Part shown: piece after piece, positions 32,925 to 44,766 of the stretch
Numbering within the stretch: the stretch's first letter is position 1
Layout: each line of letters opens with the position of its first letter
Assembly (NCBI RefSeq): GCF_947242115.1
Contig: NC_074719.1
Location: 43,424,849-43,488,848, forward strand
Direction: 5' to 3'
Origin: Biomphalaria glabrata
Taxonomy: Eukaryota; Mollusca; Gastropoda; Planorbidae
DNA: 64,000 nucleotides
Notes under the pieces: generated by a model
Seen by the model: the letters and a program-made list of their open reading frames with translations, nothing else
Database searches by the model: none
Told to the model about the DNA's origin: nothing
Made by a program: the position numbers and the translations under genes

Positions 32925-33105
32925 AGCTTATATCAACTCACTCTGTTTGTCTTTCTGTATGGTAAAAAGTTAGTCCCCGTTATTTTCATCCACACCCAAT
33001 CTCGGATTGGTTAAGTAATTATTTTTGCTATGTATCTTAAACAAGGGAAATAAACCACACTTGACAGATGTGGCGATAAAAGGTGAATTGGTCCTCTTGA
33101 GAACT
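32925..33105 (+). repeat. Dispersed repeat G
   Basis: 'acaaagcttatatcaactca', 'ctctgtttgtctttctgtat', 'cacacccaatctcggatt' and 'cttaaacaagggaaataaac' are shared with the copies at 54875, 55922 and 57065. 33106-33566 shows nothing else. Confidence 0.7.
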
Positions 33106-33566
33106 CTTGAGGTCTGAGTAAATTTTTTTTAAGCATTTAAAAATGTAAATGTAAACATTCACCAAGATACCCCCTTCTTACCGTCCCGAAGGCGGCTCAA
33201 AGGTCCTTGTTGGTTGGTAGGAAATGTTTGGTAAAAATTGATCAGTCTTTTTTAAATATATTTTAAGCACATCAAACTTGGATATGACTTTACATGTCAA
33301 AAGACCGTTTTGTTTTTACATTTCCAAGCAATGAAAACGAGGCCGATGTGCCAATTTCATATTCTATGTAACTACTAAATAACATAACTATAATTCCGAA
33401 AATTAATCAAGAACTCATCCTCTTTATGTTTCTAGTGTGTCAAAAATATGTTTTGGCGACTCTTTGTCCTGTATTCCCACCTACATTAACTATTTTATAA
33501 AAAATATATTTAAAAATTTGTGTTCTTTTTTTATATCAGGATTTAGAATGATGTTTGTATTGCATT

Positions 33567-33685
33567 ATGTGGCTGAGGGGTAAAACGCGTGGCTTTCGAA
33601 CCGAGATTTAGAGGGGCGCCCCTGAATCCACCAAAGCTCTAACAGGTACCTGACATTAGTTGTAAAGGCGATGTAGTTGTTTGCT
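33567..33685 (+). mobile_element. SINE family B, short decayed copy
   Basis: Head TGTGGCTGAGGGGTAAAACG and body to 'acctgacattagttgtaaag', with the middle deleted. 33686-34428 shows no other feature. Confidence 0.65.
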
Positions 33686-34428
33686 TTTGAACTATGTCAC
33701 GAATGATAATATCTTCACGTTCGAAGATCAGGTAGAAAGTGTGGCATTTCAAGTGGCAAGGCAGACCCAGTGTAACTCACAAATATTCCCACATCCAACG
33801 AAGACAAAGATATTGCCTGCTAGATGTCAGTACTATCCTTTATTAGCTATTGATCTGGTTAAAAAACAAATTGAATAATTTGAAAAAAAAAGAGATAATC
33901 AGGATAAGATTGTACTTTGTTATCAAATCTTTAGAAGTATTGGCCTTACATCTGATTTTCTATTTTTAGTAGATATTTTTGTTCTAGTCTTCGATTCCAG
34001 ATATTAAGAATATAATATACATTGATGTAAAAAATTACATTGAGAATTGTTGAAAATACAAAGTCAAAGGATATTACTAATTTTAATGTTAAAGTTCCGA
34101 TACATTGATGAAAGAAACTACGAGACGGTGTGGCCAGGTCGCCAAGTAGACTGAGTGTCAACCTGTTCAGGCATTGCGGACATATAAATTGCAAACAAAC
34201 TTGCTATAATAAACTTGCATAAACCAACTTCATAATTTCCACTGATGTGTTGAGAGTCGATTAGCACGTCACCGATGTCAAGGTAATTTCATGGTTGAAA
34301 GAACAGCGATAAAAAAGCGGGGTTCGCGAGGTCGCTCTAGAGGGTAAGTTGGTGCAAGTTTAACAACGCTATGTCACGCGACACGTTACTTGCTGGTGTA
34401 AAGAATGTTTAAGCCTATTAGTGTCATA

Positions 34429-34652
34429 CGTGGAGACGCGGTGGCTGAGCGGTAAAGCGCTTGCTTCCAAACTGAGGGTCCTTGGTTCGAATCCTGTTGA
34501 AGACGGATTTTTATTTTCGGGATCCACTTTATCAGAGGTCTCTGAAATTAATTGGGGTTGAGCTGACCACATGACACCTTCGTAGGCCACAGGAAACAGA
34601 GGACCATAACACCTATCTACCCTATAGATAGCAAAATCTGAAAGAGAAATTT
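34429..34652 (+). mobile_element. SINE family B
   Basis: Clear head (GCGGTGGCTGAGCGGTAAAG, box B GGTTCGAATCC) with internal deletions in the body. 34653-35049 shows no feature. Confidence 0.8.
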
Positions 34653-35049
34653 AGATTCATATGTGTGTATGGTTTAAAACTGTTTCCTAACATATGACAA
34701 TAAAAAGTTCTTTTCATGCTCAGTGTTTACGATATGCAATCTAGGCCTACCATATGACACAACTGCCTTGTTATTTTATAGACATACATAACAAGTTCCT
34801 TTTCTAATACATTAAAGAGGACTACATCTATGCGATGTGTATGGGTGTTCGTTTTGGCTGAATAGATTCTGATGTAGCCATTGTCAAGGTGGGTTTTACT
34901 GGTCTATCTAGGGGATGACTGGGACGAACAGGCCGAGAATTGTATTAATAAGCTGATAAATTCAAATGGAATGAAGAAAGAAATATATCTGTATTATCTC
35001 TAAAACTTCTTTAATAATACTTCTCCCACTTTTTTTATACATATCAATT

Positions 35050-36297
35050 CTTTCTATGCTGGACTTGTCCGCAGCCTTTGATACGCTAGACCATGAAATT
35101 ATGATGGCCAGATTCTCTGCAACTTTTGGTTTAGCAGGAGTCGTCCTAAAGTGGCTTGGATCCTACCTGACGGAACGCACCCAAAGTGTCGTTGTTAGCG
35201 GGACGGAATCAACAAGCTTACTTTTGAAGTACGGAGTACCCCAAGGATCAGTTCTAGGCCCAGTACTGTTCACTATGTACACATATCCACTCAGCGGTGT
35301 CATACGGCCAACCGGCATCTTATACCATTTCTTTGCCGATGACTCACAGTTATACGATTCATCAGTACCCTCAGAGGTGTCGCATCTGGCAGAGAAAATC
35401 AGTAGTACCGTTGCAAGGGTGAGCGATTGGATGGTTGAAAATAAACTCAAGATGAACGAAGACAAGACAGAAATAATTAAGATTGGCACTAGGAACAATG
35501 TCTCAAAAGTTGAGAGCACAGATTCTCTCTTTATCACGAACTGCCATGTTCCTTTTGTCCATGTAGTGCGGCATCTTGGAGTTTTCTTCGACTCAACACT
35601 ATCTTTCGACCCACACATAAATCAGCTCTGCAAAGGTCTTTATCTGCAGCTGCGCAAATTAGGCCAGATCCGACCATATTTAACAACGGAGTCAACAAAA
35701 ACGCTAGCTGTGGCATTCATACTCTCCCGCCTTGACTACTGCAACGCCGTGCTAGCAGGTATACCTGATGACAAAATAGCCAAGCTGCAACGTATACAGA
35801 ACAACGCCGCTCGAATAGTCCTTAAAAAAACTAGACAAGATTCTGCTACTACGCTCTTGCGCACGCTCCATTGGCTTCCCGTGAAAGCGAGAATCGATTA
35901 CAAGGTCGCCACACTTTGTCATCAGTGTATATATAACAATGAGATGCCCTTGTACCTTAGCGAACTGATTACTCCATATGTCCCCCAGAGAACCCTGCGC
36001 TCAATGGACTCAACGCTTTTAGTAGTGCCACGTTTCTCCCTCAAAAGCTACGGTCTTCGTGCTTTTTCAGTTCACGGACCAAAGGTTTGGAACTCACTCC
36101 CCATTGATCTCAGACAGACAACATGCTATACCACTTTTAAGAAGAACATTAAGACCTACTTGTTTAAAACTTTTTTAGATTAACTGTTATTTTAGCAGTT
36201 GTGTTTATGTTTGTAATGTTGTTACAGCGCCTTGAGCCTACATTTTGTTTGTTAACAGCGCTTTATAAATAAAATTATTATTATTATTTATTATACA
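35050..36297 (+). mobile_element. CR1/L2-type LINE, 5'-truncated, RT frame open
   Basis: Open frame 35056-36183 (375 residues) begins within the reverse transcriptase: LDLSAAFDTLDH, YGVPQGSVLGPVLFTMY, catalytic FADDSQLY, then MNEDKTEI, SRLDYCNAVL and LHWLPVKARIDYKV. The end, 'cagcgccttgagcctaca', leads into a (ATT)n tail. The endonuclease and N-terminal RT are missing, so it cannot move by itself. The undamaged frame suggests a recent insertion. Near-identical end at 13790-14235. Confidence 0.9.
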
Positions 36298-36458
36298 AAT
36301 AGATTATCAATTCAAATCTTAAAGATACACAAGACTTACTTATAATACTTCAACTACTGTACCTTCAATTAAGGTAACTTCAACTCATATCACTTCAGCT
36401 AATAAAACTCTAATTAATGGACCCGCTAATATCACAAAACCTATGGCTCAATCAAACA

Positions 36459-36643
36459 ATGGACCTCATTTACCAATCGTAAACAAACAACATTTAGCCA
36501 CGTGGTGCTCTATCTCTTCTATATAATTTACGATCCCATGTTTAATTCATGATGGTTGTCACGTGACAGTTTTTTCCGTTCTTTTATCAATAAGATCACG
36601 TGACTAAATGTTGTTTGTTTACGATTGGTGAATGAGGTCCATT
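36459..36643. mobile_element. Palindromic MITE, family M, copy 2
   Basis: Same ~40-bp inverted termini as 5706-5882, a similar length and shared 'gccacgtg' and 'cacgtgacagtttttt' inside. Confidence 0.85.
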
Positions 36644-37588
36644 ATTAAGCGAGGACCCCGTCTAACTGACTTTCCCCTAATTTATACCTTTCTTAATCGT
36701 ACATTCCAGAATCATGGAAACTTCTCCCGTAATTGTTTTGGTAACTTTGACCTTCTAGAAGCTGACGTATGCTATTTTTTTCCCTTAAACTCTTTCTTTG
36801 ATTGGATACCTAAAAATAACTTGTTTACACTAGACACTAGCACTGGTTTGACCTCGCTTCTAGAATTTGGTCGAAATAGGTCACAGACTCGACCTCGTGA
36901 CAATGACATAATTAACCGGGTCCCCCACCTCAGCAGGCTAATGCAGTAATCAAAGAGAAACATCGAACCAAGTTGCCTAATTACTGAACAGTGAATGGTC
37001 ATTCAAACTGAACTGTGAACACATGGTCAAGGATCGTTGAACAAGAACACTATTTATTACTAAAGCTAAATACAAATAAATAATACTCCGAACATATACA
37101 AGTAATGGGTAATTAAATAATGCATTGTTATTTACAAGTAGTCACATTTTCATAAGGCTCGGTACCTTCAAGTACTACAATACTGATCAAGAATCAGTCA
37201 CGACTACAGGCTTGAGCTCCAAACTACACTCTTCAACTTAGCCCTAAGCCTAACAGCCTGAAACAAAGAATAACTTAGATCTAGGGATGCCACTAAATAA
37301 CAAAACTTTCATTAACGACACCAGTACCGAAATATCAACCCGATTACTACATTTGTGTACTAACGTACCGTTAAAACGGGGAAATAGTAAAACTGTAGCG
37401 TGACCAGATTCTACAGCTAGAAAGAATAATACGGGCACTAAGTGTGACGTAAACATACACTATATTATTGACAACAAAACACGCCCAATACAGATTACTT
37501 CCTATACATAATAACACAACTAATGAACAAGAAAAGAAAACTTCACGCGCAAACGACAGCCAAGAGTAAAAATTATGCGGATAATTTT
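36644..37588. other. Gene-free gap
   Basis: Slightly less AT-rich than its surroundings; no gene or recognised repeat. Confidence 0.4.
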
Positions 37589-37740
37589 TGTTACATCTCT
37601 CTCTAATCAGGCTCTCTGTACCACTGCTCAACACAACAACCAACTCAAAAGCTTGACAACAAGAGTTCGAATGTGATACTTTAACAACTAATACATCGAC
37701 AGGCAATACTGCACAATTGGCAGCATATTATACTGATTAC
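37589..37740. mobile_element. LTR-like fossil, partial relative of 8191-8694
   Basis: Shares 'tctctctaatcaggct', 'cactgctcaacacaaca' and 'gcacaattggca' in order with the 8191-8694 element. Partial; clearly diverged. Confidence 0.45.
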
Positions 37741-37949
37741 AAATGCTTGACGCTTATACTCTTATTATTGATGACCATGAATGTACACTTCATGAACTGC
37801 GGCTGGTATATTGTATTTTCTCGGTAGCCTGGCTGTAGTGAATCCGTTAACATAGTTGATATGCGTGTCATTGTAAATGAAATCTGAATAAACTATTTAA
37901 CACATAATCAATAAACAATGCAATTTTTTTAAAGAAAATTAAATTCAAT

Positions 37950-38110
37950 GGCGGCCTGGTCGTGCGGTATGCACTTTGTCTCCATTGTCCAGGGTTCATA
38001 CCCTGCCTGCTGCCATCCCCAATCGTCCTGCAGGAGGTTCTGGCTAGGAAGTAGATTATCTTGAATTCTGAAGGAACATCCGAAACATATAAAACATTTT
38101 ATAAACAAAC
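37950..38110 (+). mobile_element. SINE family C (tRNA-derived)
   Basis: Head GGCGGCCTGGTCGTGCGGTA with box B GGGTTCATACCC; body 'aatcgtcctgcaggaggtt', 'ggaacatccgaaacata' and tail 'aaacattttataaacaaac'. Relatives at 44277, 44767, 49962 and 50682. Confidence 0.8.
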
Positions 38111-39217
38111 AAGTTCAATAAAGACTAGCTGTAGTAATGGTTTCTTATGTTAAGTGAAGTAAGAAGGTAGACAAATCCTTTTACAGGTTTTCTTAAACAA
38201 GTTTTAGATGATTATTTCCCTTAAATATGTACTTGGGGGGAGGGGGGGGGGAGAAAGGATTTATAGTGAATAAAATTAGATCAAGGATCTAAAATAAATT
38301 ACTTTTTGTAACTCAAGGATGATAGCCTAACTAATCCTGACTTGGATCTTTGCTTTTACACAAGTCTTGAAAAATGTTCAATAACTTCTTTGTCTACAGA
38401 AAATAAAATGGCTTTTATTAAATACATATCTCAATATTAATGTGGACATTTATAAAATTAGAACTAAAATGTAAAGAAACACATCTCTTGCTGTTTATTA
38501 TCAAGTGTGTTTGTGTGTGTGTGTGCCATGGTTGCTATCCAACCAAGTAGTAGAGTGAGTGTGCGATGGGTATATGAAGTGCCGCTACTGCGTTGGCTCG
38601 GAATCAAGCTGCTAAATAATAATCTTTCTATATCTTAAAGAGGTGGCAATGCTAGTTAATACAATTTTTGAACTTTGGTGAGAGCTTCAACGTGTAAAGA
38701 TGGATCAAAAATTTCCTAATAAATAGGTTGGTAAAAACATGCTTCGGAAACGTTTTTACATTAACTGAACTGAATCAAGATTTTGTAACATTCTTGTAAG
38801 TATAAAAAAAAAAACCTTAGTTTTCAACGCTATTATTTCAAAGTTATTTTTAATTTTTAGAAATTATTCTACTCCGGTCTTGAACTGGCCGTGTGACATC
38901 TTGTGTGTGCATCTTTCCCACATCATTTTGGGCTGTTTCCTTTTGATATCAACGCGAAGAGTGCCGTAACTTTTAACAGTTGTACGTTAATGAAATGGGA
39001 TAATTCGATGAAACAAAAAGTAGATTCAGAATGTAAAAACTCTCAGAAGAAAAGATTTCTAAGTAATACCTACAGGTTACTAGATTGACAAGAATATTTA
39101 CCAATAAGAGACAAGAAAATGAGTAGGTGGTTAGAGCTTGCTACAAAGCTACTCAAGTTTTAGATAGTAAAATGAAGTCATTTTTTTTTTACTCGAATGC
39201 GTAAAAGAAAGGAGTCA
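38111..39217. other. Gene-free AT-rich gap
   Basis: A G-rich run near 38236-38252 and (TG)n near 38508-38524; nothing else seen. Confidence 0.5.
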
Positions 39218-39450
39218 CTATTATTATAGCTTTTATATAGCGCTACTTTCATGCTTATAGCATGCTCAGAGCGCTTTGGTCCAATCTCAGTTGTCCAGTG
39301 AGGGGAAGTGGGTATCTAGGAATTGGTTTTCCGTACTGCCTTTAGGCGCTCAGTAAATGCAACTCTGCCCGAGTCGGGTGTTGAACCTTGAGCCCCCTTC
39401 TAGGTTGCCAAGACAAGCCAAGTTCAAGCGCACTTAGCCTCTCGACCACT
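39218..39450 (-). mobile_element. SINE family A, inverted
   Basis: Inverted tail 'attattatagcttttatata' to inverted head 'cttagcctctcgaccact'. 39451-39930 shows no recognised feature. Confidence 0.85.
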
Positions 39451-39930
39451 ATCAGTGAAGGGAGAAATGGGCTATGAAAACAAGAAGGCAGTTGAAGCCC
39501 TCATCTTTTTTTCGTATGACAGTTATTAATAATATCAATTTAAAACTATAAGGTGACGCTGAAGAGTCCAAAGTGTCGGTTTCTAGTTTTCTATTGCCAC
39601 AGACATAAATTTTATCGCTCAATAGTTGTTGCTTATTCGCGGTACGTAATATAATTTTAAAGTCACAAAAGACATAGCTGCTGTGAGATGAGTGAACTAG
39701 ACTACCACTGGGAAAGACCTTTTCAAAGAAGTTTCAGACATCATGGAGGATGTTTCAATTCTTTGGCAACAATTTGTGGAAGTGGCTACTGATACTGCCA
39801 GAAGTATGGCTGAACGTTGTAGCGATGTGACAGCAAGAGTTACTAGAAAAAAATGTCATGTCAAACGGAACCTCTGTGGCAACCCAGGCAAGGTGTTAAG
39901 TCAAAACCATGTCATGATGTGTTTAGCACT

Positions 39931-40400
39931 GTTCTTCTTCTTCTTCTTCTTCTAGCCAGCTTTATTGCTGCTGAGCTGTGAGCTCTTTTGCAGACTGTGC
40001 CGAGGAAAAAAGTGTGCTGTTTTCTTCAGTTGTTCAGCACTGCCGTACAGGGTGTTGGTTATGTTGGGCTGTAGTGGAAGTAGGGTCTGCCTAAGGTGGA
40101 TTAGGAAGGGACATTCAAAGAGGATAAGGTTTATGGTTTCAAAAGGGTGGGCTGCAGAGGGGGAGTTGTGTGGAGTTTATTTTGTTCAGGTGGTAATTTA
40201 ATAGTGGTATGTGTCCTTTTCTTAGTTGGAAAATTGTAGATTGTTCTTTGCGGGGGAGGAAGTTAATACTGTCCAGTTTGTTAGGCTTGTTCATTTCTTT
40301 GTACATGGCTCTGCCCGTGTTTCCTGATGCCAATTGGTTGAGCCACTCCTCTTTGTGATTGTAAATTGTATAACATTTCACCATTAAAACACACAACTTC
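39931..40400 (-). mobile_element. RNase H-type LINE C-terminus with GAA tail
   Basis: Minus-strand reading: WLNQLASGNTGRAMYKEMNK, then QSTIFQLRKGHIPLLNYHLN, then LILFECPFLIHLRQ and NITNTLYGSAEQLKKT, ending in (GAA)n (CTT run at 39931-39953). Same general ending as 29559-29831 but a different subtype. 40401-41044 shows no other feature. Confidence 0.75.
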
Positions 40401-41044
40401 TAAGATTTTTCTGAGTCCGAATATTAAGACGTTTTATTTTACAGTCAAGTGCGCTGTTTAAGCAGAGGAAAGGTTCTCAAAACGTTCTTGAGGGAACCTA
40501 TATTTTGATGACAGAGAAATGAAAGCAATGGCTTCAACATAACGACATCTCATGGTTGAGGTATTCGGCTTTTTAAACGGACATGAACTCATTACCTCGC
40601 TGCTACATTTGTCGGTATCATTTTCTCTTTTACTTTCTCTATTACTATTTTTAATTACTTGCTCTTAAATGCAATTAGAATCTAAAAAGAAAAAAAAAAT
40701 AAAGCTCAAAGAGAAGATAACTTGGAAAACATTTTATTATGAAGAAGAGTTATGTACATAGCCATTGAGGTCTTCAATGTGGAGATAGAATCGTGAGAAA
40801 TCTAGAGCTACGGCTACGGATTTGTTTACACAAAATTGAGTTTTTGTTGCAGTCTTAGAGGACGAACTATCAAAATTGCGCTAGTTTTTTTCTTTACTAA
40901 AAGTGGAGTGACCAGGTATCACTCAAAAACGATAACTGCACCGAACATAATGGAAACATATACAGTAGAATGCTGAATGTGAATCATTATGAATGTGTAG
41001 ATTAAATCCTTCCAACTTCATAAGAGATCATTGGGGAAATTATT

Positions 41045-41655
41045 GAAATTCCCTCTCTCCTCTTTTTTTCTCTCTCAACTTTCTTTCCTCTCTTATATCT
41101 CTTTTCTCTCTCTCTCTCTCTCTCTCATTTCTCTCTCTTCTCTCTCTCTCTCTCTTTTTTCGTTCTCTCTCTCTCTTCTCTCTCTCTTTTCTCTCTTTTT
41201 TCGTTCTCTTTCTCTTCTCTCTCTTCTCTCTCTCTTTTCTCTCTTTTTCCATATTTCTCTCTTCTTTCTTTCAGTCTCTCTTTTTCCTCTCTCTTCTCTC
41301 TCACTCTCTTCCCTCTCTTTTTTCCCATTTCTCTCTTCTTTCTTTCTCTTTCTCTCTCTTTCCTCTCTCATTTCTCTCTCTTCTCTCTCTCTCTTTCCTC
41401 TCTCTTTCTTCTCTCTTCTCTCTCTCTTTCCTCTTTCTTCTGTCTCTCTTTTTCTTTCCTTTTCTTCTCTCTCTCTTTCTTCACTATTTCTCTCTTTTCG
41501 CTTTGTATATTCTATTTCTCTCTTTTCTTATTTTCCTCTCTTTTTCTCTCTTCTCTCTCTTCTTTTTTCTGTCTTTTCTCTCTCTTTTCTTTCTTACTCT
41601 TTCTCTCCTTTTTCCTCTCTCTTCTCTCCTTTTTCCTCTCTCTTTTTTTCTCAAA
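41045..41655. repeat. Polypyrimidine tract abutting the A2 3' end
   Basis: About 600 bp of almost pure T/C on the plus strand, starting about 25 nt past the A2 stop in the direction of A2 transcription, so A2 mRNA would carry a long GA-rich 3' end. Open frames here are low-complexity artefacts. Confidence 0.95.
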
Positions 41656-41679
41656 AGACTATATAATTGTATGTAAATA

Positions 41680-43248
41680 TCATGAGTTAATACCCAAGTC
41701 TCTTGATCTGCGACGTCTAAGAAATAAAGTCTGCAACCATCGGCCCAACATGGGAAAAGCAAGTAAAATCATTGACACAGATACAGCCACTCTACTGTCA
41801 GTACAAAGACCTACAGCAATATTCAGACCAGCAGAAATGAAAGTGATTATCATCCATACTAAGTAACTGTAATTGTCTTCCTCGAGGTAATTGATCTGTG
41901 ATGTCATATCGTCCAACTGGTTCAAGAGGTCTTCATGTCCTTGCACATTTCTGCTTTGACTGGCTAATGTGCTGTAAATCTTGTAACGTCGATAACGGAA
42001 GTGAATAAATGTTTGGAACGAAACAGGAAGTGTAATTTCGCGCATGTCCTTTCTCAACGTGTCCAGTTTAGCCTTAAACTCTACCTGTATTCTCTTTCTT
42101 TCTGCTTCTTTTAATTTTAATTCGGCCATAGCTAATTTCGGTTTAAGAACGCACAAGTCTCTATTGTAAGCCTCGTTTTGTAACAGAATCTTAAACTTCA
42201 TCTCACAATAACTGAGCCCTTCAAATGTATTCTCATTCACCATTAGATCTAGCTGCTCTGTTAACTGATCCAGTCCATTGCCATGCTCTAGAACAGCTTG
42301 CTCTCTTCTTAAGTTTCGTTGTACGAGCTCTATTCGTTTACGGAATCTAGTGAAAAAACGAGACTCAGATCGCATGTAGTGAATGCAATCACGTGAATCA
42401 GCTTGGTCCATCTCCGAAATATGTCGACTAATTATGCTTATTAAATGTTCATAGCTACTTAAATCTCTGGAAGTCAAACTCATGAAATGCAATTTCTCTG
42501 AGCACTCCATTTCTTTTTGCATATACAAGACTTGCTTTTCCTTCAATTTGGCTTCTAATGTAAGCCTATGATGTTGTTTTCTCAAGAGAGAAAACTGTTC
42601 TTTAGTAACGCCGTGTTTAAAGATTTTTGCTAAGTCGATTAATGTTTTCCTTTGACTTTTAAATTCTTCATTTTGTTTGGATTTGTTATTGAATTTCACA
42701 CATCTGTACTGAACTAGAGACAGCAAATGAGCTAGATCTGTCTTTTGATTTTTATGCCATTGTACGAAACTTTTTCTATTTGGATAATTAAAGTCGTACA
42801 AATCCCCGTACGTTACTACCACAATAAAAGAGTGACTGAAATTACCTTCGCCAAACATTTGTTTCAGAATGTGAAGCATTGTTCTGTTCTCCTCAGTAAA
42901 ACGGTCACCGTATTTCCAAACGATGATGACGATTATTTTACCCTGGTTTGGACACTTGCTGACTGCTTCTTGCAAATCCTTGCAACCTTTTAACTTAGCT
43001 TTGTCAGGGTCCAGGCCTGTGTTCATGAGACCAGGCGTGTCAACAACAGTTAAGTTATATCCATCTACAGAAACCTTTTTGACTTGCACTCGGGATGTTT
43101 TTGTCTTCGCTTTATCGCTGGTTTTGAACGCGTACTGTCCAAGTATTGTGTTCGCTGTTGAACTTATGCCACTCCCAGTTTTTCCTACCAACAAGAACGT
43201 GAAGTCATTTCTCAAAATGGACGAGGTGGCTGAAATATTCAACCACAT
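41680..43248 (-). CDS. GIMAP-family protein, subfamily A (A2), P-loop Lys to Ile
   Basis: 522 residues as drawn. The P-loop reads GKTGSGIS (22-29): the invariant lysine of GxxxxGK[ST] is Ile28 (codon ATA, one base from AAA). Other motifs remain: G3 DTPG 70-73; conserved box KYGDRFTEEN 112-121; G4 as TYGD 146-149; G5 region RCVKFNN. The C-terminus has two hydrophobic stretches (about 462-481 and 487-502) and a strong basic cluster (LRRRRSRD). Start uncertain: the ATG at 43248 gives a longer N-terminus than A1/A3, while an acceptor-like ATATTTCAG (to 43230) could join an upstream coding exon; no in-frame ATG lies between it and the P-loop. Predicted nucleotide-binding-impaired pseudo-GTPase (inference). 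Confidence 0.88.
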   Translation of the reverse strand: MWLNISATSSILRNDFTFLLVGKTGSGISSTANTILGQYAFKTSDKAKTKTSRVQVKKVSVDGYNLTVVDTPGLMNTGLDPDKAKLKGCKDLQEAVSKCPNQGKIIVIIVWKYGDRFTEENRTMLHILKQMFGEGNFSHSFIVVVTYGDLYDFNYPNRKSFVQWHKNQKTDLAHLLSLVQYRCVKFNNKSKQNEEFKSQRKTLIDLAKIFKHGVTKEQFSLLRKQHHRLTLEAKLKEKQVLYMQKEMECSEKLHFMSLTSRDLSSYEHLISIISRHISEMDQADSRDCIHYMRSESRFFTRFRKRIELVQRNLRREQAVLEHGNGLDQLTEQLDLMVNENTFEGLSYCEMKFKILLQNEAYNRDLCVLKPKLAMAELKLKEAERKRIQVEFKAKLDTLRKDMREITLPVSFQTFIHFRYRRYKIYSTLASQSRNVQGHEDLLNQLDDMTSQINYLEEDNYSYLVWMIITFISAGLNIAVGLCTDSRVAVSVSMILLAFPMLGRWLQTLFLRRRRSRDLGINS

Positions 43249-44030
43249 GTCAAATCAAAAATCAGTTCTAATATGTATCAAATTCTATTTTTTTAATTAG
43301 TGAAATATACATGAAAACATTTATTGAAATAGATTAAGGATAGCAAATATAGTGCAAATTTATAGCAAGTCTAATAAAAACGTCTCTTAATAATCCCAGC
43401 TCTTTTTTAATCAGACACAGATTCACAAAATTGTGTAATTTATTCACTACTATACCCCCGCTCAGTCCGCCCCATCCCCTCCCCATCAAAAAAAAAAAGA
43501 CAAAAAAAAGATTAGGTTATGTTGTTACTGGTCGTTGACTTATAGCACCAAACTTCTGGTAGACAAATAAAACAGCTGTAGACGTAACTTATCTTATCTA
43601 ATAAACTTGAAAAACTAGAATAAGCTTCTTGCCAACAATACTAAATAACATTTTATTTGTAATCTAGACCAAATCAACGTACTATGAGATCAAATAAATG
43701 TAGGAGACTTTAGTAATAATATCTTTTAACTCTTTCTCTCCTAACTGACGATACCAACGTTGATTCCACCAGAATGTGGTAAATAATTACGGAGAGAAAG
43801 AGTTAAGAAATCTAGCTCACTGCAATAATACAGCCTTTTAGTGTCACGTTCTGGAGTCGTCTGTCCTAACTTACACTAAGTGACGAAAATGCGACCTATG
43901 TTGCATCATTCACAACCAATCGCTAACCTCTTCCCACCGTCACCACATAAACACACACACACACACTCCATAACATGTCCATCTGAGGGAAAATTGCATT
44001 TGCAGCCCTTCCAACTATATTAGTATTAAC
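43249..44030. other. Gap with no gene
   Basis: Near 43729-43805 a short inverted repeat pairs 'taactctttctctcctaact' with 'ggagagaaagagtta'. (AC)n near 43950-43966. Nothing else. Confidence 0.5.
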
Positions 44031-44276
44031 CAATCTCTGTCATGTAATCTCTGTCATGTAATCTCTGTCATGTAATCTCTGTCATGTAATCTCTGTCGTG
44101 AATCTCTGTCATGTAATCTCTGTCATGTAATCTCTGTCATGTAATCTCTGTCATGAATCTCTGTTATGTAATCTCTGTCATGTAATCTCTGTCATGTAAT
44201 CTCTGTCATGAATCTCTGTCATGTAATCTCTGTCATGTAATCTCTGTCATGTAATCTCTGTCATGTAATCTCTCTC

Positions 44277-44462
44277 AATCCCTGGTCGTGCGGTTTGCGC
44301 GCTGGATTGTCGTTCAGATTTATCGATGGTCCCGGGTTCAAACCCTGCCCGCTCCCATCCTCGTCGTCCTGCGGGATGTTTGGACTAGGAAGTAATTATC
44401 TTCAACTCTGAAGGAACATCCGAAATATGTAAAACATTTTACAAACAAAACATTTTACAAAC
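44277..44462 (+). mobile_element. SINE family C inside the minisatellite, copy 1
   Basis: CCTGGTCGTGCGGTTTGCGC, box B GGGTTCAAACCC; tail 'aaacattttacaaac' present twice. Confidence 0.9.
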
Positions 44463-44766
44463 ATGAATCTCTGTCATGTAATCTCTGTCATGTAATCTCT
44501 GTCATGTAATCTCTGTCATGTAATCTCTGTCATGTAATCTCTGTCATGTAATCTCTGTCATGTAATCTCTGTCGTGAATCTCTGTCATGTAATCTCTGTC
44601 ATGTAATCTCTGTCATGTAATCTCTGTCATGAATCTCTGTTATGTAATCTCTGTCATGTAATCTCTGTCATGTAATCTCTGTCATGAATCTCTGTCATGT
44701 AATCTCTGTCATGTAATCTCTGTCATGTAATCTCTGTCATGTAATCTCTGTCATGTAATCTCTCTC

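Noticed and set aside
36644-37588. Possible internal region of an LTR element left of 37589
   Set aside because: No recognisable retroelement domain or matching LTR partner.
39743-39955. 70-codon plus frame with a charged N-terminal part
   Set aside because: Ends in the (CTT)n tail of an inverted LINE; no homology recognised and no support for a gene.
41031-41666. 211-codon plus frame and Arg/Glu-rich minus frames
   Set aside because: Low-complexity artefacts of the polypyrimidine tract.
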